NCBI GenBank assembly: GCA_024276465.1
Contig: JAJRXD010000065.1
Span: 1 to 64,000, forward strand
Origin: Deltaproteobacteria bacterium
GTDB lineage: Bacteria > Desulfobacterota > WTBG01 > CAIYCZ01 > CAIRTM01
Length of the DNA: 64,000 nt
Direction: 5' to 3'
Shown here: positions 43,651-52,334 of the stretch, in pieces
Position numbering within the stretch: the stretch's first letter is position 1
Layout: the number at the start of each line of letters is the position of its first letter
Notes under the pieces: model-generated
Told to the model about the DNA's origin: nothing
The model's database searches: none
What the model saw: only the letters and a program-made list of their open reading frames with translations
Program-made: the position numbers and the translations under genes

Positions 43651-43802
43651 ACCAGACTGATTAAAAGCAGTCTGATGCTACCCGTACACAGCGCTATGCA
43701 TCCCGGTAATAATATTTTTTATTTAAAATTGTGCCTATCCATCCCCGCTTTAAAAGCAATACAGGCCGGCACACTCCCCCCCTTAGAGAAGGAGAAAAGA
43801 CT

Positions 43803-44468
43803 ATGACCCCAAAAAGATCATTAATAGCATTACTGCTGGTTTTGTCATTTGGCAGTCTGGCATGGGCTGAAGTGGAAGTTCATAAAGAATATTATCCTAA
43901 CAAACAGTTAAAGTCGGAAGAGCGCTATGATAACGGCAAAAAGGAAGGGCTCTTTAAATATTATTATAAAAACGGCCAGATTAAGAAAGAGGTTAATTAT
44001 AAAAATGATAAGAAGGACGGCATTTGCAAATATTATTTTAAAAACGGTAAAACAGAGAAAGATTTAAAATATAACAAAAACAGAAAAGAGGGCGTTTGCA
44101 GATATTACTAGGAAAATGGCAAGCTGAAACAGAAAGTTTTTTACAAAAAAGGCCGGAGACAGGGCATTGCAACTTATTACCATGAAAACGGTAAGCTGCA
44201 CCAGGAGTCAAACTATAACAACGGTAAGTTACACGGCATTACAAAAAAGTATAATAAATCCGGCACCCTTTTCAAAGAGGAAAACTACAAAAACGGTGTC
44301 CTGGATGGTGAAACAAAAGAGTATGGGGCTAAGGGAAAATTAAAGTGCGTTTACACATATAAAGATGGAGAAGTAATCAACAAAAAAACCCTTGGCCCTG
44401 GTGGGAAGTATTCCGTTGAAAAGGATTTAACACGCAAAAAAAATCTTCCAAAAAGAAAAAGTAAATAA
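43803..44468 (+). pseudogene. MORN-variant (YwqK-like) repeat protein interrupted by UAG
   Basis: From the ATG at 43803, with AAGGAG 9 bases upstream, the frame has a signal peptide (SLIALLLVLSFGSLAWA) and then repeats of the form YYKNGQIKKEVNYKNDKKDG. A TAG at 44109-44111 replaces the residue between RYY and ENGKLKQ, where sister repeats have Tyr, Phe or Lys. The same frame then continues for 118 codons with four more repeats to a TAA at 44466. YwqK/MORN-2 proteins of this kind are sometimes called antitoxin-like; here the signal peptide suggests an envelope protein. The lesion could be a nonsense mutation, an assembly error, or amber recoding. Confidence 0.85.
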
Positions 44469-44572
44469 TTTGTAAAAATCCGGATTTGAACTGCAGTTGT
44501 TCTGCCCGGGAAGCAGCTTCATCTGTCAATATGTTACATATAATCCAGTAATAGGGGCGCTCCCCTCGTACA

Positions 44573-44590
44573 GAGACTGTGCCGCAATGA
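44573..44590 (+). repeat. Solo copy of the GACTGTG end repeat
   Basis: GAGACTGTGCCGCAATGA matches the end sequence GAGACTGTGTCGCAAT of 7497-7516 and of the element at 14693-14824 with few differences. It lies just before the ribosome site of the transglutaminase-like gene. Confidence 0.45.
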
Positions 44591-44610
44591 ATTTAAAGGA
44601 GTTAAGTAAT

Positions 44611-45582
44611 ATGAAAAGGTTATCTGTACTCATAGCCATTATCAGCGTCTTAAGTGTTGTCTCAGGTGATGCAAGAAATATAAAATCACAAAAGTTCAAG
44701 TTAACCAGCACCTTTACTATCAAAGGTATCTCACAAGACGCAAAAGAGATTAAATTCTGGATGCCTTATCCTTTTGAGAACAGCATTCAGTCAATAAACA
44801 AAAGAGACTTTAAAGTGCCTGGCACCTATCACATAATTACAGAGAATAAATTTAACAATAAGATACTTTATGGAACAATAAAAAACATTAAGAAAGGCTC
44901 TGCCTCATTACATGTAACTTATGAAATTGAAAGAAAAGAATTAGTGAGTAACCCTGTTGATATAGAAGGTTCAGAAGATGATACATACCCACAAGAAGTT
45001 TTGAAATTTCTCAAAGGAAGCAGGCTTGCAAAAATAACTCCCCGGATTAAGGAACTGGCAAAGGAAATAACATCCGGACAGAAAACAAAACTCAACAAAG
45101 CAAAAGCAATTTACAGGTATGTTCTCAAATACATGGATTATAATAAGTCAGAACCTGGCTGGGGCATGGGAGACAGCGAAAGGGCATGTCTTATCGGTAA
45201 AGGCAACTGTACTGATTTTCATTCCCTGTTTAACTCCCTGGCAAGGGCAAGCAATATACCTGCTAAATTTGTGATAGGTTTCCCAATTCCACACAAAAAA
45301 CAGGCTGAAATAAAAGGCTATCACTGCTGGGCAGAATTTTATGTTAACAAAGTTGGCTGGATACCTGTGGACATTTCAGAGGCATGGAAGAACAAGTCAA
45401 AACAGGATTACTACTTTGGCAATCTCGACCAATACAGAGTTGGATTTACCGTTGGACGGGATATTATTTTAAACTCTGACAAGGGTGGATCTCCAGTGAA
45501 TTATTTTATATACCCATACGTTGAGATAGACGGCAGAGCAACTGCAAATGTTGAAACAACCTATAAAAGTGAATTACTCTAA
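44611..45582 (+). CDS. Secreted transglutaminase-like protein
   Basis: I chose the ATG at 44611, with AAGGAG 9 bases upstream; the frame is open further back but only through repeat sequence. The product has 323 residues with a signal peptide (MKRLSVLIAIISVLSVVS). The N-terminal half is beta-rich. The core has the papain-like triad: Cys in GKGNCTDFHSLFNSLARA, His in KGYHCWAEFYV, and Asp in GWIPVDISEAWK. Proteins of this type are usually periplasmic peptidases or scaffolds rather than true crosslinkers. It stands alone. Confidence 0.87.
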   Translation: MKRLSVLIAIISVLSVVSGDARNIKSQKFKLTSTFTIKGISQDAKEIKFWMPYPFENSIQSINKRDFKVPGTYHIITENKFNNKILYGTIKNIKKGSASLHVTYEIERKELVSNPVDIEGSEDDTYPQEVLKFLKGSRLAKITPRIKELAKEITSGQKTKLNKAKAIYRYVLKYMDYNKSEPGWGMGDSERACLIGKGNCTDFHSLFNSLARASNIPAKFVIGFPIPHKKQAEIKGYHCWAEFYVNKVGWIPVDISEAWKNKSKQDYYFGNLDQYRVGFTVGRDIILNSDKGGSPVNYFIYPYVEIDGRATANVETTYKSELL

Positions 45583-45643
45583 CAGTATGGGGCAAGGCAT
45601 TTTGCTTCACATTTTTAACAAAACAGCCACACAGGCATGTCTC

Positions 45644-46420
45644 CTAAATTTCCCATGAGAAAGCTATATTAATGCCAAACCACAGGTTATCATTTTTATC
45701 CCCCACCCCTTTATCCCTTATCCCTTCATCTAAAAGACCCGAATAATGAACTGCGGGTATCACTGCAATACTGCTGGTTACTGGAACTGACAACTCTGCA
45801 GAAACCAGAATGTCCGTAAATGTATCTTTGCGCTCCCCATAATAATACTTTGTCATGCGCTTTGTTGCATATCCAACAGTTGCACTCGTAGAAAAGGTGC
45901 TGCCAAACAACTGCTTAAGCTCAATATCATGGCTTAGACCAACAGTTATATAGAACCCGTCATTGGAACGCAGGTCTCTGTAAACAGTTAAGGTTGGGGA
46001 TAACAAAGCATCATACCCGGCAGAAACATAGAGCTCATGTGTATCCGTAAAACCGGTATGCGGAAAATCATAATAAATATAGCCCAGTGAATAGTTTAAT
46101 TTGTCAAAACTGCCTGAATAATCAAGAGTATAATCAACCTCTGTAAAATCTCCGGTATCTCCATCCCCATCGTGATTGTTGTGGACATTTGTAAGTTCAA
46201 GATTCCCCCAGACAGTAGCTGTTAATCCACCATAGCTCATCCATACATCAGGCTGAAACACAGGGTCCTCATTAGACTCTATTCCGCGCCAGAGGTATTT
46301 GCTGTTAAACGCAATATCCGTTCCAAAAGAAAGTCCAGTTCCATCCCCGGCATTAACATTAATATTAAAAGATAAAAGCAAAACAATTATGCATGTTGAT
46401 AAAGCCCACATCTTTTTCAT
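45644..46420 (-). CDS. TorF-type putative outer membrane porin
   Basis: From the ATG at 46420 (MKKMWALSTCIIVLLLS, signal peptide) the product has 258 residues. The N-terminus of the mature protein, FGTDIAFNSKYLWRGIESNE, then VFQPDVWMSYGGLTATVWGN, is the TIGR02001 signature, followed by alternating strands ending in FGINIAFSWEI. Family members often sit next to ammonium or urea transporters, as here, 176 bases downstream of the PII gene. It probably forms an outer-membrane channel for small nitrogen compounds. Confidence 0.83.
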   Translation of the reverse strand: MKKMWALSTCIIVLLLSFNINVNAGDGTGLSFGTDIAFNSKYLWRGIESNEDPVFQPDVWMSYGGLTATVWGNLELTNVHNNHDGDGDTGDFTEVDYTLDYSGSFDKLNYSLGYIYYDFPHTGFTDTHELYVSAGYDALLSPTLTVYRDLRSNDGFYITVGLSHDIELKQLFGSTFSTSATVGYATKRMTKYYYGERKDTFTDILVSAELSVPVTSSIAVIPAVHYSGLLDEGIRDKGVGDKNDNLWFGINIAFSWEI

Positions 46421-46596
46421 ATTGTTTTCTCCTCTGACAGTTATTAATGGCCAAACAAACTCCCCTGCAAAAAAAACAATCGTGGTGACCCACGCTCCAG
46501 TCCGCCAGGGAACAGATGGATCAGCAGCTTTAAAGCACAACACCTTAGTCCACTGTATTTGTTGGTTGCGAAGTGTTATTTAATGAACTTTGATTG

Positions 46597-46938
46597 TCAG
46601 CCAATAGCATTCCAGCCTGTTTCACCCGTCCTTATGCGGATACATTCAGGCAGGTCAAGGATAAAAACTTTGCCATCTCCGATCTGTCCGGTACGTGCTC
46701 CCTTAATAATTGCCTGAACCGTAGGGTCGACAAAATCATCGTTTACTGCAATCTCTAAGCGTACTTTTTTAAGCAGATTAACTTCGATATCAACACCCCT
46801 GTATGATTCATGAAATCCTTTCTGCTGACCGCAACCCAGGGCATTGGTTACTGACATCTTGTACACCCCGGACTCATAAAGAGATTTCTTTACATCATTC
46901 AGTTTTTCCGGTTGGATATATGCAATTATTAGTTTCAT
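46597..46938 (-). CDS. glnK: PII nitrogen regulatory protein (GlnB/GlnK family)
   Basis: This 113-residue protein matches [24 protein letters not shown], the T-loop with [14 protein letters not shown], and the C-terminal [20 protein letters not shown] and RIRTGETG. At the place of Tyr51 in Escherichia coli GlnB (AEYMVDFL), this protein reads VDIEVNLL, so the classical uridylylation tyrosine is missing. It lies 12 bases downstream of amt, which it presumably gates, and has a strong ribosome site, AAGGAGG. Confidence 0.95.
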   Translation of the reverse strand: MKLIIAYIQPEKLNDVKKSLYESGVYKMSVTNALGCGQQKGFHESYRGVDIEVNLLKKVRLEIAVNDDFVDPTVQAIIKGARTGQIGDGKVFILDLPECIRIRTGETGWNAIG

Positions 46939-46950
46939 CCTGTGCCCTCC

Positions 46951-48282
46951 TTACTGTGTAGTAAAAATTTGAAAACCACCATATGATTCCATTCCGTGTT
47001 CTCCAATATCAAGCCCCCGCAGTTCCTCCTCCCTTGGGACCCGAAGGCCAACTGTTTTCTTTATAAGGTAAAAGACAAGTCCCATGGCTAAAATCACAAA
47101 CAAACTGGCAGTTATCGTACCAAGAGCCTGGATGCCAAGCTGTGTAAAACCGCCTCCATGAAACAGGCCGTCTCGTGCAAGCCCCAGGGACTTGTGTCCC
47201 CACAAGCCAACAGCCAGCGTGCCCCAGATGCCGTTCATGCCATGTACCGGAACAGCTCCAACCGGATCGTCAATTCCAATTCTGTCAAGCATAACCACAC
47301 CAAAAACCACTATTACTCCTGCGGCAGCACCTATTATAAGGGCTTCTAATGGATTCACATAAGCACAGGGCGCAGTTATTGCAACAAGTCCTGCTAAAGC
47401 TCCATTCATAGTCATTGACAGATCGGGCTTTCCAAACTTCCACCAGACAATCAGCATAGCTGTAACCCCACCTGCGGCAGCCGACAGGTTTGTATTCATT
47501 GCAATAAGTGCAATCGCATTACCATCTCCCACTCCTAAAGTAGAACCAGGATTAAATCCAAACCAGCCGAACCACAGGATAAAAACACCAAGTGATGCCA
47601 GAGGAATTGAATGCCCGGGAATCGCTTTTGGTCGCCCATCAGCCAGAAACTTTCCAATGCGGGGTCCTAAAATTATGGTCCCGATAAAGGCTGCCCAGCC
47701 CCCTGTAGCATGTACAACTGTTGAGCCCGCAAAGTCTGCAAAGCCCATGGCTGAAAGCCAGCCATTGCCATTCCAGATCCAGTGGCCAACAACTGGATAC
47801 ACTACTGCGCTGATTATAATTGTATAGAAAATATATGCTTGAAATTTCATACGCTCTGCCATCCCCCCTGCAACAATTGTTGCAGCAGCCCCACAAAATG
47901 CAGCCTGAAAAAGCCAGAAAGCAAACAGAGGAACATCTGCCGGGTTTTCTGCTTCAGCCATGGCAAATCCTTTTAGACCCACAAGGCTGTTTCCCTCTCC
48001 AAACATGAGTGCATAACCAACAAGAAAAAACATGATGCTTGCAATAGAGTAATCAAGAAAATTTTTTGTAAGGATATTGACAACGTTTTTTGCCCTGATA
48101 AATCCTGCCTCAACCATACCAAAACCAGCCTGCATGAAAAAAACCAGGAAAGCGGCAAGCAGAACCCACACCGTGTCTAAGCCCCGGGATAAGGATACAG
48201 ATCCATTATCTGCTGCAAACAACACTGTTGCTGTACTGCAGACAACAAGCACTGAACCGGAAATGAATGTCACTTTTTTCAT
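46951..48282 (-). CDS. amt: Ammonium transporter Amt
   Basis: I chose the ATG at 48282, with AAAGGAG 6 bases upstream, giving 443 residues. A signal peptide (VTFISGSVLVVCSTATVLFA) precedes eleven helices. Family motifs include FFMQAGFGMVEAGFIRAKN, the pore residues in GGWAAFIGTII, and DDPVGAVPVHGMNGIWGTL near the C-terminus. It forms an operon with the PII gene and probably the porin. A sigma-54 type promoter lies at 48343-48358. Confidence 0.96.
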   Translation of the reverse strand: MKKVTFISGSVLVVCSTATVLFAADNGSVSLSRGLDTVWVLLAAFLVFFMQAGFGMVEAGFIRAKNVVNILTKNFLDYSIASIMFFLVGYALMFGEGNSLVGLKGFAMAEAENPADVPLFAFWLFQAAFCGAAATIVAGGMAERMKFQAYIFYTIIISAVVYPVVGHWIWNGNGWLSAMGFADFAGSTVVHATGGWAAFIGTIILGPRIGKFLADGRPKAIPGHSIPLASLGVFILWFGWFGFNPGSTLGVGDGNAIALIAMNTNLSAAAGGVTAMLIVWWKFGKPDLSMTMNGALAGLVAITAPCAYVNPLEALIIGAAAGVIVVFGVVMLDRIGIDDPVGAVPVHGMNGIWGTLAVGLWGHKSLGLARDGLFHGGGFTQLGIQALGTITASLFVILAMGLVFYLIKKTVGLRVPREEELRGLDIGEHGMESYGGFQIFTTQ

Positions 48283-48342
48283 GGTATCTCCTTTCATCAT
48301 TCATTATTGTTTGTCTCCATGGATCATTAGTTTTAGGAACAG

Positions 48343-48358
48343 GGCAACTAATATGCCG
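48343..48358 (-). promoter_or_regulatory. Sigma-54 (-24/-12) promoter for amt-glnK
   Basis: On the minus strand the site reads CGGCATATTAGTTGCC. GG (48357-48356) and GC (48345-48344) are exactly ten bases apart, and both GGCA and TTGC of the consensus TGGCAC-N5-TTGC are kept. The expected start of transcription, near 48332, leaves a leader of about 50 bases. Nitrogen-responsive control by sigma-54 is the classical arrangement for amt-glnK. Confidence 0.7.
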
Positions 48359-48605
48359 GAAACAGGAGGAATGTAATATTGCACATAACATATTGAATTT
48401 AAATGCTTTATTGTGCGGGCAGGGGCAGCAGAAAAAAACGGGCCTGTTTATTAACAGACATTATTGTCATATTGTAGTTCTATTACTACATATTTGTAGG
48501 ATTTAGGCCGGAACCATTAAAGGCTTCACCAGGTTTGACAAAGATGTTGAACCTGCCTCCGAATTATTCTAATCTGTGAGATGACGGACTTGAGTTAACA
48601 CATCT
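48359..48605. other. Region upstream of the amt promoter
   Basis: No gene is seen. Enhancer-type sites for an NtrC-like activator would be expected here; TGTGCGGGCAGGGGCAGCA at 48413-48431 is the only GC-rich block. No convincing NtrC box was found by eye. Confidence 0.4.
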
Positions 48606-48740
48606 TTATTTAAGTCCCAATTTTTTCATTTTTTTCCAAAGTGTAACACGGCTAAGCCCAAGCAGTTTCGATGCCCCGGTCTTATTCCCTCCTGCCATTT
48701 GGAGAGCTGTTAAAATATTTTCTTTTCCTGTCCTTATATC
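48606..48740 (-). pseudogene. Remnant of an NtrC-type regulator (Fis-like HTH only)
   Basis: The frame reads ENILTALQMAGGNKTGASKL, then LGLSRVTLWKKMKKLGLK and a TAA at 48608-48606. This is the C-terminal Fis-type helix-turn-helix of a sigma-54-dependent activator. No receiver or AAA+ domain lies upstream; the frame loses all resemblance above 48740 and 172 bases later the divergent methyltransferase gene begins. It sits directly upstream of the amt sigma-54 promoter, as if the regulator gene had been deleted down to its last 44 codons. Confidence 0.75.
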
Positions 48741-48912
48741 AACAGCTGAAGATGGAGACCACCAGAAAATTAGCAGACAGGTTAATGGATGTCAACGCAG
48801 AATTGATCATGCAGGAATAATATTTGACATTACATAAAAAAAATTGTTTTATTTATCCTGAAAGCGTTTGTATCCCCTCTGAATTGAATGAAAAAAAATA
48901 TCTTTATGTGAA

Positions 48913-49614
48913 ATGAACCATATAAATACTACTCATCAGGGCTCTTCTGTAACTATTGAATTTGACAAAAACGTATATTCCCCGGGAGCTCTCACAGGTC
49001 TAATCTGTGACATTATGGAGATAAAGACCGGGGACAGGGTAGTTGATGTGGGATGTGGAACCGGGTATATCGGAATTACAGCATCTTTAATCGGTGCATC
49101 TGAAGTCATCTGTATTGACCCGGAACCTGAAGCAATCAAGTGGACAAATCATAACGCAAAGCTGAATGGTGTAGAGAACCTGACCGCAATACAGGGACAG
49201 GCCCTTGACCCTGTTAAACATGAACCAGTTGATGTTATTGTCACAATTCCTCCGCAGATGCCTTACATGAAAAACTTTAACCCCTGGCGATATGGCGGTG
49301 CTGACGGCACGGAAGTAATAAGGGAAATAATAAAGCAGGCAGGTATCATTCTCCAAAAAAAAGGATCGCGACTGTTTCTGGTGCATGCTGCACTGGCATT
49401 TCCTGCTAAAGTCCGTGACACATTTTCAGAACATGGTTTTATATTTGATATTGTTAAAACAGTTGAAAAAAAAATGGATGCTTCAGAATTAAACAGTCTT
49501 GCGCCAGGCCTTACAGATTTTCTGATGGAACTTGCACGCCGGGGTATGGCTGAAATAGAGGAACGCAACGGAAAATATCATTATCCGGTGTGGTTCTACC
49601 GCGCTGTTATTTAA
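48913..49614 (+). CDS. SAM-dependent methyltransferase (HemK/PrmA-like fold)
   Basis: This 233-residue protein has a Rossmann methyltransferase core: [20 protein letters not shown] (43-62) binds SAM, the acidic residue is in [13 protein letters not shown], and the post-II motif is [20 protein letters not shown]. The catalytic N/D-PP-Y motif of HemK-type enzymes is replaced by IPPQ, so the substrate may differ from amide nitrogen. It lies 5 bases upstream of asnS and is likely cotranscribed. Confidence 0.83.
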   Translation: MNHINTTHQGSSVTIEFDKNVYSPGALTGLICDIMEIKTGDRVVDVGCGTGYIGITASLIGASEVICIDPEPEAIKWTNHNAKLNGVENLTAIQGQALDPVKHEPVDVIVTIPPQMPYMKNFNPWRYGGADGTEVIREIIKQAGIILQKKGSRLFLVHAALAFPAKVRDTFSEHGFIFDIVKTVEKKMDASELNSLAPGLTDFLMELARRGMAEIEERNGKYHYPVWFYRAVI

Positions 49615-49619
49615 ATCCA

Positions 49620-51014
49620 ATGAAAAACAGAAGAATTAAAATCAGAGACATCCTGAAATCAACCAAACCCGGAACTACTGTAAAGGCAAAGGGCTGGGTA
49701 AGGACTAAAAGGGGCAATAAAAATCTGAATTTTATTGCCTTAAACGATGGTTCAACAATTCACAGTATCCAGATTGTTGTTGATGTCCCTGAATTTGAGG
49801 ACAATATTCTGCAGCAAATTACAACAGGGGCCTGCATCAGTGTCAACGGAACTCTTGTGGAATCCATGGGAAAAGGACAAACAGTCGAGATACAGGCAAA
49901 AGAGATCAAAGTATATGGGACTGCTGATCCCGAGACCTATCCTTTACAGAAAAAAGGCCACAGTCTTGAGTTTTTAAGAGAAATTGCACATTTGAGACCA
50001 CGAACCAACACATTTGGTGCGGTTCTGAGAGTAAGGCATGCAATGGCGTTTGCCATTCACAAATATTTTAATGACAGAGGATTTTGCTGTCTGCATACAC
50101 CAATCATAACAGGATCAGATGCAGAAGGTGCAGGCAATATGTTCAGGGTATCAACCCTTGATCCGGAATGCCTGCCGCGGACAGAGAACGGAGCAGTGGA
50201 TTACAGCAGGGATTTCTTTGGCAGGGAGACAAAGCTCACTGTCTCGGGTCAATTGGAGGGTGAACTTGCTGCTCTGGCATTATCAGAAATCTACACATTC
50301 GGACCGACCTTCAGGGCTGAAAACTCCAACACTGCCCGTCATTTAGCTGAATTCTGGATGGTGGAACCTGAAATGGCTTTTTACGATCTGACTGACAATA
50401 TGGATCTTGCCGAGGATTTTATAAAACATCTTATAAATCATGCTTTGACAAACTGCATGGATGACCTGGAATTCTTAAACAAAATGTATGACAGGGACCT
50501 TGTTGCACGGATGAATTCCATTGTTGACAATAATTTTGCAAGATTAACCTATACAGAGGCTGTTGAAATATTAAAAAAATCAGGAAAAGATTTTGAGTTC
50601 CCGGTTAACTGGGGTTGTGATCTCCAGTCAGAGCACGAAACGTTTCTTGTTGAGACCCATTTTAAAAAACCGGTTATTCTGACTGACTATCCCAGGGACA
50701 TAAAAGCATTCTACATGAAACAGAATGAGGGCAGTAAAACTGTAAGGGCAATGGATGTTTTGTTCCCCAGGATAGGAGAAATAATCGGGGGGTCCCAGCG
50801 TGAAGAAAACCATGAAAAACTTTCTGCCAGAGCCAGAGAGCTGAAAATACCTGAAAAGGACATATGGTGGTATCTTGAGACCAGAAAGTTTGGAACTGCT
50901 CCTCACAGTGGTTTCGGGCTCGGGTTTGAACGGCTTATTCTGTTTGTAACAGGCATGAGCAATATCCGGGATGTTATTCCTTTCCCGAGAACACCAAAAA
51001 ATGCAGAGTTTTAA
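49620..51014 (+). CDS. asnS: Asparaginyl-tRNA synthetase
   Basis: From the ATG at 49620 ([12 protein letters not shown]) the product has 464 residues, the normal bacterial length. The OB-fold anticodon domain covers about 10-110 ([20 protein letters not shown]). The class II core has motif 2 [20 protein letters not shown] and motif 3 [15 protein letters not shown]. The Asn-specific wording ([20 protein letters not shown]) separates it from AspS. It follows the methyltransferase gene by 5 bases and is followed after 20 bases by a secreted hydrolase. Confidence 0.97.
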   Translation: MKNRRIKIRDILKSTKPGTTVKAKGWVRTKRGNKNLNFIALNDGSTIHSIQIVVDVPEFEDNILQQITTGACISVNGTLVESMGKGQTVEIQAKEIKVYGTADPETYPLQKKGHSLEFLREIAHLRPRTNTFGAVLRVRHAMAFAIHKYFNDRGFCCLHTPIITGSDAEGAGNMFRVSTLDPECLPRTENGAVDYSRDFFGRETKLTVSGQLEGELAALALSEIYTFGPTFRAENSNTARHLAEFWMVEPEMAFYDLTDNMDLAEDFIKHLINHALTNCMDDLEFLNKMYDRDLVARMNSIVDNNFARLTYTEAVEILKKSGKDFEFPVNWGCDLQSEHETFLVETHFKKPVILTDYPRDIKAFYMKQNEGSKTVRAMDVLFPRIGEIIGGSQREENHEKLSARARELKIPEKDIWWYLETRKFGTAPHSGFGLGFERLILFVTGMSNIRDVIPFPRTPKNAEF

Positions 51015-51034
51015 ACTAAAAGAAAGGATCTGAA

Positions 51035-52159
51035 ATGAACACAAAAAAACAACATGGCATCTGCCGCGCTTTTACAATTCTGGCAGCAATAGTCCTGACA
51101 GCTTTTATCAGTCAGCCTGTACTGGCTGCTGGTGAAAAAATAATGTTTCTGCACCATTCAACTGGTGAGGGTGTGTACTGGGAGGGCGGTGTTCCTGACT
51201 GGATTGATGATTACAACTCTACTCACGGGACATCCTACCAGATCTTTGAACGAAACTACCCTGATACCCCCTATCCATGGGAGAACTATCCATATGATTA
51301 CTGGAACCTTTGGGTTAAAGGCAACTGTGATTCCAGCAATCCTGACATTGAGTGCATGAATACGCTCACACAAAATTATGATGTTATTATTTTCAAACAC
51401 TGTTTTCCAGGGGCAGCAATTGAGCCTGATTCCGGCAACCCTGACGTAACATCATCGACAAAAACCCTGGAGAATTACAAGCTTCAGTACCGGGCGCTGA
51501 GGGATATGATGGACAGCTACCCTGATAATCTTTTCATAGTTTGGACCCTTACACCTCTGCACAGGCTTGACACCAGCGAGGATGAAGCCTCAAGAGCAAA
51601 ACAGTTTGTTGGCTGGGTAAAAAAAGAATTTTTGTTTGAGGACGGCATACTGCATCCAAATATAACAGTTTTTGACTTCTGGGGCATTGTTGCCGAAGAT
51701 AGCCTGAACCCCTCAAAAGGCAAGACAAACTGTCTAAAGTATGAATACGAAGGCAGCCATTTGCTCTCTGATTCACACCCCAACTACGATGCAAACCAGG
51801 CTGCCGGACCTCAATTTGCACAGACCATTGTCAGCGCCATAGAGAGCTATTTCGGAACATCCGACAGCAGTGACAACGGAACTGACACCGTCGATGACAA
51901 TAATACTGATAGCAATGATGATGACAGCGATGAAAATGTCAGCGAATGCCCTGCATCACAGATTCTTGGCAGTAACAATCCCAGGCTTGATAAATTGAGA
52001 AGATTTCGAGATAATGTCCTTGCTGAAACCACAGCAGGAAGAAAACTGATTGGGCTCTACTACAGCAATGAAAAAATAATCAATGATATTCTTGGTACAA
52101 GCCCTTTGCTAAAAAAATCAGCAGCTAAAATTCTGGTGGCAATCATCGATCTGTTATAG
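51035..52159 (+). CDS. Secreted SGNH-like hydrolase with CFI-type C-terminal domain
   Basis: This 374-residue protein has a signal peptide ending in LAAG (about 33). The mature part opens with EKIMFLHHSTGEGVYWEGG, resembling the first block of secreted SGNH-like proteins, and has D-S-H-P-N-Y-D-A-N-Q near residue 245, which could supply the Asp-His pair. An Asp/Asn/Thr-rich linker (275-305) leads to a C-terminal domain: CPASQILGSNNPRLDKLRRF, then RDNVLAETTAGRKLIGLYYS. This matches the C-F-I-A-T-A-type domain seen at the ends of many secreted deltaproteobacterial proteins. The substrate is unknown. AAAGGA precedes the ATG. Confidence 0.72.
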   Translation: MNTKKQHGICRAFTILAAIVLTAFISQPVLAAGEKIMFLHHSTGEGVYWEGGVPDWIDDYNSTHGTSYQIFERNYPDTPYPWENYPYDYWNLWVKGNCDSSNPDIECMNTLTQNYDVIIFKHCFPGAAIEPDSGNPDVTSSTKTLENYKLQYRALRDMMDSYPDNLFIVWTLTPLHRLDTSEDEASRAKQFVGWVKKEFLFEDGILHPNITVFDFWGIVAEDSLNPSKGKTNCLKYEYEGSHLLSDSHPNYDANQAAGPQFAQTIVSAIESYFGTSDSSDNGTDTVDDNNTDSNDDDSDENVSECPASQILGSNNPRLDKLRRFRDNVLAETTAGRKLIGLYYSNEKIINDILGTSPLLKKSAAKILVAIIDLL

Positions 52160-52334
52160 TCATAGATTACATGGCACAGAGGGTTGACGGGTTGCGGGTT
52201 AAAAATATGTTTATTTAAACGCGTAACATTCAAGTTAACAAGAAATTAGACGGGTAAAATAATATTACTTTTAATATGAAAAAGCCTTGTCAACAATAAA
52301 CCAGATGCAAAGAGGGACACTTCCCATACCCCCT

